A stretch of DNA of 64,000 nucleotides. It comes from Chryseobacterium herbae (GTDB lineage: Bacteria; Bacteroidota; Bacteroidia; Flavobacteriales; Weeksellaceae). A model generated the notes under the pieces. That model worked only from the letters and a program-made list of their open reading frames with translations, was not told the DNA's origin and made no database searches. Made by a program: the position numbers and the translations under genes. The DNA is taken from assembly GCF_025154075.1 (NCBI RefSeq), contig NZ_JAOAMU010000004.1, forward strand, positions 434,001 through 498,000. Reading direction: 5' to 3'. This document shows positions 26,153 through 33,962 of the stretch, piece after piece; the first letter of the stretch is position 1, and each line of letters starts with the position of its first letter.

Positions 26153-26896
26153 ATGATGAGAATAAAGTCTATATTGGTTTCTCAACCAGCGCCTAGTGAG
26201 TCTTCTCCATATCTGGATATAGCAAAGAAGGAAAAAATAAAGATTGATTTCCGTCCTTTCATCCACGTCGAAGGAGTTGACAACAAAGAACTCAGAACTC
26301 AGAAGATAGATCTGACGCAGTTTACTGGGATTATTTTCACCAGCAAAAATGCAATAGATCATTACTTCAGACTTGCTGAAGAGCTGCGTTTCGCGGTTCC
26401 GGATACGATGAGATACATCTGCCAGTCTGAGGCGATTGCCAACTATCTTCAGAAACATATTGTTTATAGAAAGAGAAAGATCAGCTTTGGGGAGAAAAAC
26501 TTCTCAGATCTTCTGCCTCTGTTCAAGAAATTCCCTGCAGAAAAATACCTTCTGCCTTCTTCAGATGTGCTGAGCCCGGATATCGTGAAAACGATGGAAA
26601 CAGCCAATGTTGACTGGACGAGAGCCATCATGTACAGAACCGTATGCAGCGATCTTACCGATATCAATGCTAAGGATTATGACATGCTGATCTTTTTCAG
26701 CCCTCAGGGAATCAAATCTCTTCAACAGAATTTCCCGGACTTCAAACAGGAGGAAACCAAGATCGGTGTTTTCGGAAACACTACTTTAGCAGCTGCGGAA
26801 GAAGCGGGCTTAAAGGTAGATCTGATGGCTCCCACAAAGGAAACTCCATCTATGACCATGGCACTTGAAAAGTATATTAAAGCACTTCACAAATAG
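26153..26896 (+). CDS. hemD: Uroporphyrinogen-III synthase
   Basis: The 247-residue cytoplasmic enzyme cyclises hydroxymethylbilane to uroporphyrinogen III in haem synthesis. The family is poorly conserved in sequence. The visible features are the two-domain alpha/beta pattern with ILVSQPAP at the start, FTGIIFTSKNAIDHYFRL (about 58-75), LLPSSDVLSPDIVKTM (about 130-145), and a late DMLIFFSPQGIKSLQQNF plus GVFGNTTLAAAEEAG. Length is standard. It shares a transcript with the DUF4271 gene and ends at a clear terminator. Confidence 0.85.
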   Translation: MMRIKSILVSQPAPSESSPYLDIAKKEKIKIDFRPFIHVEGVDNKELRTQKIDLTQFTGIIFTSKNAIDHYFRLAEELRFAVPDTMRYICQSEAIANYLQKHIVYRKRKISFGEKNFSDLLPLFKKFPAEKYLLPSSDVLSPDIVKTMETANVDWTRAIMYRTVCSDLTDINAKDYDMLIFFSPQGIKSLQQNFPDFKQEETKIGVFGNTTLAAAEEAGLKVDLMAPTKETPSMTMALEKYIKALHK

Positions 26897-26919
26897 TCTT
26901 TAATACATAAGATAAAAAC

Positions 26920-26949
26920 AGCCGTCTTTTCAATACAGGAAAGATGGCT
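26920..26949 (+). terminator. Terminator after hemD
   Basis: A 10-bp stem with one G-U pair (AGCCGTCTTT/AAAGATGGCT, 10-nt loop) is followed by eight T. The next promoter box starts 10 bp later. Confidence 0.8.
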
Positions 26950-26959
26950 TTTTTTTACC

Positions 26960-26967
26960 TAAATTTG
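26960..26967 (+). promoter_or_regulatory. -7 element upstream of the oligopeptidase B gene
   Basis: TAAATTTG, 105 bp before the oligopeptidase ATG and 18 bp before a short open frame at 26986. No clear -33 element. Confidence 0.4.
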
Positions 26968-26985
26968 AACAAGAATTAATATTGA

Positions 26986-27063
26986 ATGAAACGTTGCTTT
27001 AAATCATTCTCAAAAAAAGAGAAAATGAGTAAGTACGTTCCATCCGGCCCAATAAAAACTTAA
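26986..27063 (+). CDS. Possible 25-residue leader peptide
   Basis: ATG at 26986 opens a 25-codon frame (MKRCFKSFSKKEKMSKYVPS, then GPIKT) ending 9 bp before the oligopeptidase start. It is basic and begins 18 bp after a -7 box. Short frames arise by chance in such leaders, so coding status is doubtful. Confidence 0.2.
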   Translation: MKRCFKSFSKKEKMSKYVPSGPIKT

Positions 27064-27072
27064 AATATTCGG

Positions 27073-29118
27073 ATGAAAGCTCCACAGGCAAAAAAAATAG
27101 AAAAAATACTAGAAATACACGGCGACAGAAGAACTGATCATTACTTCTGGCTTAACGAAAGGGAAAACCCCGAAGTCATCAAATACCTTGAGGAAGAAAA
27201 TGCTTACGAAGAGGTGATGATGAAAGATACTGAAGCTTTTCAGGAAGACCTTTTCGAAGAGATGAAAGCCCGCTACAAAAAAGACGATGAGTCTCTCCCT
27301 TATTTCTTTAACGGATACTGGTACATTGTACGCTATGAGGAAGGAAAAGAATATCCCATCTTCTGCAGAAAGCACAAAAGTCTTGACAATGCTGAAGAAA
27401 TAATAGTTGACGTGAATGTTTTGGCAGAAGGCGAAACTTACTTTGAAGTAGGAAGCGTAGCTGTCTCTCCAAACAATGAGCTTGTTTCTTTTTCATCGGA
27501 TAATGTCAGCAGAAGAATTTACACGATCAATTTCAAAAACCTTGTAACAGGAGAAGTTTTCGCGGATCAGATTCTGAACACTACAGGAAAAGCTGTTTGG
27601 GCGAATGACAATGAACATGTCTTTTACATCAGAAAAGATGAAAGTCTACGTGCGTTTCAGGTATACAGACATAAGCTGGGAACGGATGATTCAGAGGACA
27701 TCCTGATCTTCCACGAAGAGGATGATACTTTTGATGTGAATGTTTTCAAGACAAAATCGATGGAATATATTTTCATTGCAAGTTCCAGTACGATTTCTGA
27801 TGAACACAGATTCATTCCTTCCAACAATGTTTTTGCAGATTGGAAAATTATTCAGCCAAGAATAGATGATCTGGAATATTCTGTTGAACATTATGAAGAT
27901 GAATTTTATATCATCACCAACGCAGACGATGCCACCAATTTCAAGATTGTAAAAACCAAAATCGATAATTGCGGAATGGAAAACTGGACAGACGTTATTC
28001 CACACCGCGCTGAAGTTCTGCTGGAAGGTTTTGAAATATTCAGAGATTATCTGGTTCTGGAAGAAAGAGAAGAAGGACTTCTTCAAATCAAGATCATTGA
28101 CGAAAAAACTCAGGAATCTTACTATCTCCCTTTTTCTGATCCAACATATACCACTTATATCGGAATCAATATGGAATTTGATACCGAAGTTCTCCGATAT
28201 GGCTACACCTCGCTGACGCAGCCAAGCTCAACCTATGAGTATAATATGAAGGAGAAAACGACTCAGCTTCTGAAACAACAGGAAGTACTGGGTGGAAAAT
28301 TCCTTCCGGAAAATTATGTATCGGAAAGAATTTGGGCAGAATCAAGAGATGGAGAAACAAGAATCCCTATCTCATTGGTTTATCACAAAGACACGAAAAA
28401 AACCGCAGACACCCCATTACTGTTATATGGTTATGGAAGTTACGGACATACGGTGGATGCCAGTTTCTCGAATGTAAGGCTTTCTATTTTGGACAGAGGA
28501 TTCATTTATGCCATCGCTCACATCCGTGGTGGAGAATATCTGGGAAGAGAATGGTATGAAGATGGAAAAATGCTCTACAAAAAAAATACGTTCTTCGATT
28601 TCATCGATGCAGGAAAGCATTTGATTAAGGAAAACTACACATCATCCAACCATATGTATGCAATGGGTGGAAGCGCCGGCGGACTTTTGGTAGGAGCTGT
28701 GGTTAATTATGAACCTAAGCTTTTTAACGGAATTGTAGCACAGGTTCCATTTGTAGACGTAGTGACGACGATGCTGGATGAAACCATTCCATTGACAACC
28801 GGAGAATACGACGAATGGGGAAATCCAAATGACAAGGAATATTATGAGTATATGAAAGACTATTCGCCTTACGACAATGTAGAAGCGAAAGATTATCCTC
28901 ATATGCTTATTACCACAGGCCTTCACGATTCTCAGGTACAATATTGGGAACCGGCAAAATGGACGGCAAAAATGAGAGAGTTGAAAACAGATGACAACCT
29001 TTTATTATTCAAAACAGATATGAGCTCAGGCCATGGCGGAGCAAGCGGAAGGTTTGAATCATTAAAGGAAGACGCGCTGGAATATGCGTTTCTGTTGAAA
29101 ATAAATGATAATTTATAA
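27073..29118 (+). CDS. Oligopeptidase B-like S9 family peptidase
   Basis: The 681-residue protein has an N-terminal beta-propeller (about 70-400) and a C-terminal alpha/beta-hydrolase domain with the nucleophile Ser534 in GGSAGG, Asp in GLHDSQVQYWEP and His in SSGHGGASGR. AHIRGGEYLGREWYEDGK is a typical S9A region. The charged N-terminus (APQAKKIEKILEIHGDRR.D.YFWLNERENPEV) matches oligopeptidase B, and no signal peptide is present, so it acts in the cytoplasm on short peptides, after basic residues if the assignment is right. A small conserved gene follows after 3 bp. Confidence 0.9.
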   Translation: MKAPQAKKIEKILEIHGDRRTDHYFWLNERENPEVIKYLEEENAYEEVMMKDTEAFQEDLFEEMKARYKKDDESLPYFFNGYWYIVRYEEGKEYPIFCRKHKSLDNAEEIIVDVNVLAEGETYFEVGSVAVSPNNELVSFSSDNVSRRIYTINFKNLVTGEVFADQILNTTGKAVWANDNEHVFYIRKDESLRAFQVYRHKLGTDDSEDILIFHEEDDTFDVNVFKTKSMEYIFIASSSTISDEHRFIPSNNVFADWKIIQPRIDDLEYSVEHYEDEFYIITNADDATNFKIVKTKIDNCGMENWTDVIPHRAEVLLEGFEIFRDYLVLEEREEGLLQIKIIDEKTQESYYLPFSDPTYTTYIGINMEFDTEVLRYGYTSLTQPSSTYEYNMKEKTTQLLKQQEVLGGKFLPENYVSERIWAESRDGETRIPISLVYHKDTKKTADTPLLLYGYGSYGHTVDASFSNVRLSILDRGFIYAIAHIRGGEYLGREWYEDGKMLYKKNTFFDFIDAGKHLIKENYTSSNHMYAMGGSAGGLLVGAVVNYEPKLFNGIVAQVPFVDVVTTMLDETIPLTTGEYDEWGNPNDKEYYEYMKDYSPYDNVEAKDYPHMLITTGLHDSQVQYWEPAKWTAKMRELKTDDNLLLFKTDMSSGHGGASGRFESLKEDALEYAFLLKINDNL

Positions 29119-29121
29119 ATT

Positions 29122-29463
29122 ATGGTTAACGAAGGAGATTATTGGAAAAAAATAGAACAGTTCTTTATAGATACTTTCGACACTGAAAAAAATCCTCCGA
29201 TTGAAACCCTTTTGTTTCTGATCGGACTACAGGAACTTGGAAGCGGCCAACAAAAATACACAAAAGAAGACAAAGTAAATTTGATCCACATCGCGGTATG
29301 CAGACTGCTGGAACCGTTCGGGTACTACAAATTTACACACTATGAAGACGGATGGCCACAATATGACAAACTGGAAGAACTTCCGGAATTAAGACCCAAC
29401 GAACAGTCTCTCCTAATGAAAAAAGCGATTATACAGTATTTTCAGGAGGAAGAATTGATTTGA
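29122..29463 (+). CDS. Conserved hypothetical protein
   Basis: The 113-residue acidic protein has no signal peptide. It is predicted to be mostly helical, with WKKIEQFFIDTF, IETLLFLIGLQELGSGQQKYTKEDK and a C-terminal helix ending QYFQEEELI. I do not recognise a named family, although similar proteins seem common in flavobacteria. It begins 3 bp after the oligopeptidase gene, so the two are translated from one mRNA. Its stop codon lies inside the left arm of a long inverted repeat. Confidence 0.65.
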   Translation: MVNEGDYWKKIEQFFIDTFDTEKNPPIETLLFLIGLQELGSGQQKYTKEDKVNLIHIAVCRLLEPFGYYKFTHYEDGWPQYDKLEELPELRPNEQSLLMKKAIIQYFQEEELI

Positions 29464-29718
29464 TGTGACGATTTGTTGATGAGATGATTAGGATGATGTA
29501 CATTGGAACAACTCTAAGATTCATAGTAACAATAATATTAAAATCATATAAAAATTCAATAGGGACGGGCTTTAGCCCGTCTTTTCTTTTACAAAAAATC
29601 CAAAGGCTTTAGCCAAAACATAAAAAAGATAACATCTCCGGCTTTGTCAAATTTTCAAATTTCCCAATCATCAAATCAAAACATCATCGTATCATCTTAT
29701 CAACAAATTATCACATCA
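29461..29718. repeat. Region bounded by 28-bp imperfect inverted repeats
   Basis: The left arm (29461-29488) and right arm (29691-29718) match in 25 of 28 positions when one is complemented. Between them lie the 65-bp dispersed repeat (29555-29619) and an ATCA-rich low-complexity stretch (29645-29690). The arms include the 3 prime ends of both flanking convergent genes, so an RNA from either side could fold into a long hairpin. Confidence 0.6.
29555..29619. repeat. Dispersed 65-bp repeat, copy 1
   Basis: It starts TTCAATAGGGACGGGC and ends AAAGGCTTTAGCCAAAAC. It aligns without gaps to 59627-59691. Inside is the palindrome GACGGGCTTTAGCCCGTC. Confidence 0.75.
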
Positions 29719-30204
29719 GCTAATCAACACATCCCTAAGCTGTGTCAGCCCCGTTTTAAATCCCTCTTCAAAACCCATTTCCAGAAGCTGTTTCATCGTT
29801 TCCTGAGATGGAAAATGAATATTGACGGTTACTTTTACTCCTTCTTCTATCCCTGTAAATCCGAACAGCCATTTCGATTGTCCAAAATTTTCATTGATGT
29901 TTCCTTTCTCATCAGCGAAAGAATCCAGCCCGTCAAAACTTCGGTGTTCCATGATTTCGCCGTATTGAACCTGTGCGTATGATTTCTCACCGTTCGGGCC
30001 AACCATTGCGTAATGCCAGATTCCACTTTCTTTAAAGTCCTGGTTTACGGTTTCACATTTCCAGGGTTTTGGGCCCCACCACTGATCCAGTAATTCAGAT
30101 TGGGTAAAATAATCCCACACTTTTGAAACATCAGAATCATAAACTGTCATGACATAAACTGTGTTCGAGTCAAAATCTTTGTTAAAAACGATATTAGATT
30201 CCAT
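29716..30204 (-). CDS. SRPBCC/AHSA1 family protein
   Basis: The 162-residue cytoplasmic protein matches the START-like AHSA1 fold: VYDSDVSKVWDYFTQSELLDQWWGP (about 22-46), the antiparallel strands around GIWHYAMVGPNGEKSY, and a long C-terminal helix (FPSQETMKQLLEMGFEEGFKTGLTQLRDVL). Such proteins bind hydrophobic ligands or act as co-chaperones; the ligand is unknown. It is convergent with the oligopeptidase unit, and its last codons overlap the right arm of an inverted repeat. Confidence 0.85.
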   Translation of the reverse strand: MESNIVFNKDFDSNTVYVMTVYDSDVSKVWDYFTQSELLDQWWGPKPWKCETVNQDFKESGIWHYAMVGPNGEKSYAQVQYGEIMEHRSFDGLDSFADEKGNINENFGQSKWLFGFTGIEEGVKVTVNIHFPSQETMKQLLEMGFEEGFKTGLTQLRDVLIS

Positions 30205-30220
30205 AAGTAATTATTTTTAC

Positions 30221-30228
30221 CAAAGCTA
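30221..30228 (-). promoter_or_regulatory. -7 element of the SRPBCC gene
   Basis: Minus-strand TAGCTTTG, 16 bp before the ATG. No matching -33 element. Confidence 0.35.
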
Positions 30229-30406
30229 GTTAATTTCTCAGTTTGGAGGACTTTCCATAGGACAAGTAATTTAAAATTCATAAATAATTGTTAAAAAACT
30301 CCCTTTTAAGAGAAATTAAACAATTTTTTGGCTCGTTTTTTGTTTATGAAGTCTTAAAATAATTAATTTTAACATTCATTTTTCTCAATATATATACAAT
30401 TAAATA

Positions 30407-31954
30407 ATGAATAATAAATTCATCCCAATAATTTCGGTGTTTATGACAATCTCACTGATTGTCTTTGTTACGCTCCAATTTTATTGGCTGAAAGGTTATT
30501 ACGGTGCTCTGGAGCAGGAATTCTCAAATAAAGTCTACTCTGTTTTAGAAAATACTTCAAAAAATATTGAGGAAATTGAAGCTGATAAATACCTGAATCA
30601 AGGCTATAGTAATTTAAGAAACAATATCACTGCCGGTAAAGACCAACCTTCTTTAACCACCATTCAACAGGTAGAAGATTCCGGAACCCAGCGCCAAATC
30701 ATCTATTCCAAAAATATTATATCAAAGACACAGCTTCCGATTTCTCAAAAAGGGGACACTCTGAAGCTGACTACTTTATATACGGACAACGCCGCCTACA
30801 AGGTAAAAAAGGATACCACCAACCGGGAACTTTTGACTTCAGAGCTTAACACCGATATTGAAAACGGAGATTATGCAGTGAAGGAATTCGTAAAAGTGGT
30901 AGGGACCAATCTTCCGATCGCTAAAAGAGTGGATCCAAAAATTCTTGATTCAGTCATCGCAAAAGAGCTGAAAATAAAAGGCATCACTGCCAAGTTCGGG
31001 TATGGAGTTATAGACCAGAACAACAAGCTCACCAGTGTTGCCAATAAAGCATACAAAGAGAAAAAAGACAACAGTACCTATACCTACCCTCTTTTTACAG
31101 ATATAAAAAACCGGACTTTGTACAGTCTGGCTTTGGTATTTCCTAAAAAAGAATACTCGCTAGCCATGAACAACTGGCCGATGCTTCTGGGAACCTTTCT
31201 TTCTCTACTGACGATTCTTGGAATTTATATTATTTCCATTAATTATATGATGAGGCAGAAGAAACTGGCAGAAGTAAAGACAGACTTCATCAATAATATG
31301 TCTCACGAGTTTAAAACGCCGCTCGCAACCATTTCTGTAGCTACAGATTCTTTGGCCAATGACAAGATCGCGACCAATCCTGAGAAGGTAAAATACTACT
31401 CGGAACTGATCAAGCAGGAAAACTTAAGGATGAAGAAGCAGGTGGAAAATGTCCTGAATATGTCTAAACTGGAAAGAAATGAAGTAGAGCTGTTCTTAAG
31501 GGAAACCAATGTACGTGAGCTGATCAAGAGAACCACAGAATCTTTCAATCTTATTGTAAAGCAGAGAAACGGATCGCTGACCCAGGAATTCAATGCGTCC
31601 AATTACACTTTTAAAATAGACGAATTCCACATCTCCAATATGCTGGTGAACCTGTTGGACAATGCCAATAAATATTCTCCCGAAGCTCCTGAGATCCATG
31701 TGAAAACAAGAAATGAAGGAAACTGGTACATCATAGAGATTTCAGATAAAGGAATGGGAATGGAAACGGAGAACAAAACCAAAATCTTTGAAAAGTTCTT
31801 CAGAGAAGAAACCGGAAATATCCACAATGTAAAAGGACAGGGACTGGGACTTTCTTATGTAAAGAAAATTGCAGAATTGCACAAAGGGCAAATCATCGTA
31901 GATTCCAATAAAGGTAATGGAAGTACGTTTACGATAAAATTGCCAATAACCTAA
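30407..31954 (+). CDS. Sensor histidine kinase
   Basis: The 515-residue kinase has TM1 at about 7-29, a periplasmic sensor domain (about 30-260), TM2 at about 262-284, and the phosphorylated His300 in NNMSHEFKTPLA. The N box is LVNLLDNANKYS, G1 is DKGMGM and G2 is GQGLGLSYVK. It is expected to respond to an envelope signal and to phosphorylate the response regulator encoded 145 bp downstream. It resembles the RprX-type kinases of Bacteroidota. The signal cannot be read from sequence. Confidence 0.92.
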   Translation: MNNKFIPIISVFMTISLIVFVTLQFYWLKGYYGALEQEFSNKVYSVLENTSKNIEEIEADKYLNQGYSNLRNNITAGKDQPSLTTIQQVEDSGTQRQIIYSKNIISKTQLPISQKGDTLKLTTLYTDNAAYKVKKDTTNRELLTSELNTDIENGDYAVKEFVKVVGTNLPIAKRVDPKILDSVIAKELKIKGITAKFGYGVIDQNNKLTSVANKAYKEKKDNSTYTYPLFTDIKNRTLYSLALVFPKKEYSLAMNNWPMLLGTFLSLLTILGIYIISINYMMRQKKLAEVKTDFINNMSHEFKTPLATISVATDSLANDKIATNPEKVKYYSELIKQENLRMKKQVENVLNMSKLERNEVELFLRETNVRELIKRTTESFNLIVKQRNGSLTQEFNASNYTFKIDEFHISNMLVNLLDNANKYSPEAPEIHVKTRNEGNWYIIEISDKGMGMETENKTKIFEKFFREETGNIHNVKGQGLGLSYVKKIAELHKGQIIVDSNKGNGSTFTIKLPIT

Positions 31955-31970
31955 GTCATGAATGATGAGC

Positions 31971-32004
31971 GATGAATGATAAGACAGATCAATAATCATT
32001 CATC
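31971..32004. other. Hairpin between kinase and response regulator genes
   Basis: A perfect 10-bp inverted repeat GATGAATGAT/ATCATTCATC with a 14-nt loop, with no T-run. It may reduce expression of the downstream gene or process the mRNA. Confidence 0.45.
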
Positions 32005-32099
32005 AATTATAAAATATCGAACCAAATAACAAAATATAGAAGATAGAGTGAGAACGTTCATTCTTAATTTTTAATCATTAATTTTTAATTATTAAAATC

Positions 32100-32786
32100 A
32101 TGAGCAACAGAATATTATTAGTAGAAGACGATCAGAGTTTCGGGGCAGTGCTGAAGGATTATTTGACCATCAATAACTTTGAGGTTACCCTTGCCACAGA
32201 TGGAGAACAGGGATTGAAAGAATTTACAGAAAATGAATTTGACATCTGTATTTTTGATGTAATGATGCCTAAAAAAGACGGATTTTCATTAGCGGAAGAC
32301 GTAAAAAAAATCGATAAAAATACCCCTATCATATTCCTTACAGCAAGAAATATGAGAGAAGATATCCTGAAAGGGTACCAACTGGGAGCGGACGACTATA
32401 TCACAAAGCCATTTGATACTGAACTTCTTTTATACAAGATCAAAGCGATCCTGCAGAGAAGCTCTACTTTAGAAAATGAAGAACAGGAGCAGTTCAAGAT
32501 CAGTAACATTTTCTTCGACTCAATGCTGAGACAGCTGAAAGTAGGTGATAAAGAATACAAACTTTCACCAAAAGAAAATGAGCTGTTGAAACTTCTTTGT
32601 ATCCACAGAAACGACTTCATGCCAAGAGACCTGGCTTTGAGAAAGATCTGGAAAAAGGAAAATTACTTTACCGCAAGAAGTATGGACGTGTATATCGCAA
32701 AACTTCGTAAGTTATTAAAAGACGACGAAGGATTGGAAATTATCAACGTTCACGGGGAAGGATTCAGGCTTTTGGTTAAAAATTAG
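32100..32786 (+). CDS. OmpR-family response regulator
   Basis: The 228-residue protein has a receiver domain (about 3-120) with the acidic pair EDD (9-11), phosphoacceptor Asp53 (CIFDVMMP), a Thr in FLTAR and Lys in TKPF. A C-terminal winged-helix domain follows (about 130-228, KLSPKENELLKLL, RSMDVYIAKLRKLLKDD, INVHGEGFRLL). It resembles RprY. It is the partner of the kinase just upstream. A 14-bp inverted repeat ends the transcript. Confidence 0.93.
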   Translation: MSNRILLVEDDQSFGAVLKDYLTINNFEVTLATDGEQGLKEFTENEFDICIFDVMMPKKDGFSLAEDVKKIDKNTPIIFLTARNMREDILKGYQLGADDYITKPFDTELLLYKIKAILQRSSTLENEEQEQFKISNIFFDSMLRQLKVGDKEYKLSPKENELLKLLCIHRNDFMPRDLALRKIWKKENYFTARSMDVYIAKLRKLLKDDEGLEIINVHGEGFRLLVKN

Positions 32787-32810
32787 TCCTGAATTCAGAT
32801 TATAAATATA

Positions 32811-32846
32811 AAATTAGCAAAACAATTGAAAATGTTTTGCTAATTT
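32811..32846 (+). terminator. Terminator after the response regulator gene, overlapping the next promoter
   Basis: A perfect 14-bp inverted repeat (32811-32824 with 32833-32846, loop of 8 nt) containing TTAGCAAAACA. The right arm contains most of the -7 box of the next gene. Confidence 0.65.
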
Positions 32847-32848
32847 TG
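32841..32848 (+). promoter_or_regulatory. -7 element of the His/Cys-repeat lipoprotein gene
   Basis: TAATTTTG, 16 bp before the ATG at 32865, lies in the right arm of the terminator hairpin. Confidence 0.45.
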
Positions 32849-32864
32849 TTTCATACGATTGGAT

Positions 32865-33506
32865 ATGAAAAATACATTCTTAGGCGTTATCGCCATCTCT
32901 TTACTGGCCGTTTCATGTAATAAAGACGAAAAGGCGACTTATTTAAAGGAAGAAGCCGCTGTTCAACAGCCCAATGTAACCGTTAACTCAGCTTCTAAAG
33001 CTTCTCTGCTGGATCAGGCAGGCGTACAGTCCAATCCAAATCCTGCTCCTATTGCAGCAGCACCGGGAATCAAGAACCCTCCTCACGGACAGCCAGGTCA
33101 CAGATGTGATATTCCTGTCGGACAGCCGCTTAATGTAAGCCCAACGGCAATACAGACTGCTCCCGGCCAAAACCCAAACAATCCCATTAAAATAGATGCT
33201 AACTCGATGTCGGCAGGAAAAGTAGTGGTTGACAATAATGCAAAACAGGTGAAAACTGCTCCAGGCATGAACCCTCCACACGGGCAACCAGGTCACAGAT
33301 GTGATATCCCTGTCGGACAGCCATTAAGCAGCAAACCTGCACCGGTACCAACCCCAACACCCGCACCACAACCTGTTCAAAGTGCACAAAACGTTCCCGG
33401 TCCGGTAACGGCACCAGCGCCAACGGGGCCAAAACCGAAACTGAACCCGGCACACGGAGAACCTTGGCACAATTGTGCTTTAAAAGTTGGTGATCCATTG
33501 TCATAA
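32865..33506 (+). CDS. Lipoprotein with three HGxPxHxC repeats
   Basis: The 213-residue protein has a lipoprotein signal ending AVSC-NKDEK. Three copies of one motif are separated by Pro/Ala/Gln-rich linkers: NPPHGQPGHRCDIPVGQPL at residues 71-89 and 136-154, and a divergent NPAHGEPWHNCALKVGDPL at 194-212. Each copy offers two His and one Cys, so metal binding is plausible. Single copies of this motif occur in many flavobacterial lipoproteins of unknown function. The ATG at 32865 is chosen because the in-frame TTG at 32859 is only 2 codons upstream. The downstream genes have clear metal-related features. Confidence 0.75.
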   Translation: MKNTFLGVIAISLLAVSCNKDEKATYLKEEAAVQQPNVTVNSASKASLLDQAGVQSNPNPAPIAAAPGIKNPPHGQPGHRCDIPVGQPLNVSPTAIQTAPGQNPNNPIKIDANSMSAGKVVVDNNAKQVKTAPGMNPPHGQPGHRCDIPVGQPLSSKPAPVPTPTPAPQPVQSAQNVPGPVTAPAPTGPKPKLNPAHGEPWHNCALKVGDPLS

Positions 33507-33520
33507 TTTTTGTATTTTTG
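33487..33520 (+). promoter_or_regulatory. Promoter of the Cys-rich protein gene
   Basis: TTG (33487-33489), 23 bp, TATTTTTG (33513-33520). The -7 box ends only 5 bp before the ATG, so the mRNA may be leaderless. It lies partly within the preceding coding region. Confidence 0.5.
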
Positions 33521-33525
33521 CAGAG

Positions 33526-33894
33526 ATGAAGCTGTTTCACATTCTTGCAGTTATTTTTTGTCTAGGAATTTTTTTAGTTCCTAAAGACAGTTTCTACTCT
33601 CAATCTATGCAGGATACCTGCTGTAAAGAAAAGTCCGAAAAGAGCGACTGCTGCAAAAATCATACTTCAAAAGACAGCAAAGACCACAAAAATCACGATA
33701 CAAAGTCCTCATGCAATGATGACTGCTGTTCAACGTGTGTGGCATGCTACACGTATATAGAAACACCGTTTTCTAAAAATCTACATTTCGAACTGTCTTA
33801 TTACAAAGCCAATAAGAATCCTCAGTTCCATTATTCACCGCCTCATTTATCAGACCGTTTAAAAGAGATCTGGCAACCGCCTAAGATAGGTTAA
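33526..33894 (+). CDS. Cys/His-rich secreted protein (DUF6660-like)
   Basis: The 122-residue protein starts at ATG 33526 (MKLFHILAVIFCLGIF), which gives a signal peptide; an in-frame start 39 bp earlier lies inside the preceding gene and is rejected. The middle holds CC pairs at TCCKEK, DCCKNH and DDCCSTCVAC, mixed with Lys, Asp and His (about 24-75). The C-terminus reads FHYSPPHLSDRLKEIWQPPKIG, similar to DUF6660-like proteins that precede metal-linked TonB receptors. Binding of copper or another soft metal is inferred. The HMA-TonB receptor gene follows after 68 bp with no terminator between. Confidence 0.65.
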   Translation: MKLFHILAVIFCLGIFLVPKDSFYSQSMQDTCCKEKSEKSDCCKNHTSKDSKDHKNHDTKSSCNDDCCSTCVACYTYIETPFSKNLHFELSYYKANKNPQFHYSPPHLSDRLKEIWQPPKIG

Positions 33895-33962
33895 TTCTCA
33901 AACAGTGAGTCCGTTAAGCATTTTAAGGGACCGTTTTTAATTAATCAAAACTTTTAAACAAA

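Noticed and set aside
29644..29982. 112-codon plus-strand frame at 29.6-30.0 kb
   Set aside because: Its first half is ATCA-type low-complexity intergenic DNA and the rest is antisense to the SRPBCC gene.
33199..33540. Minus-strand frame opposite the His/Cys-repeat lipoprotein gene
   Set aside because: The plus-strand frame has a lipobox, repeats and a promoter box; the antisense frame has none.
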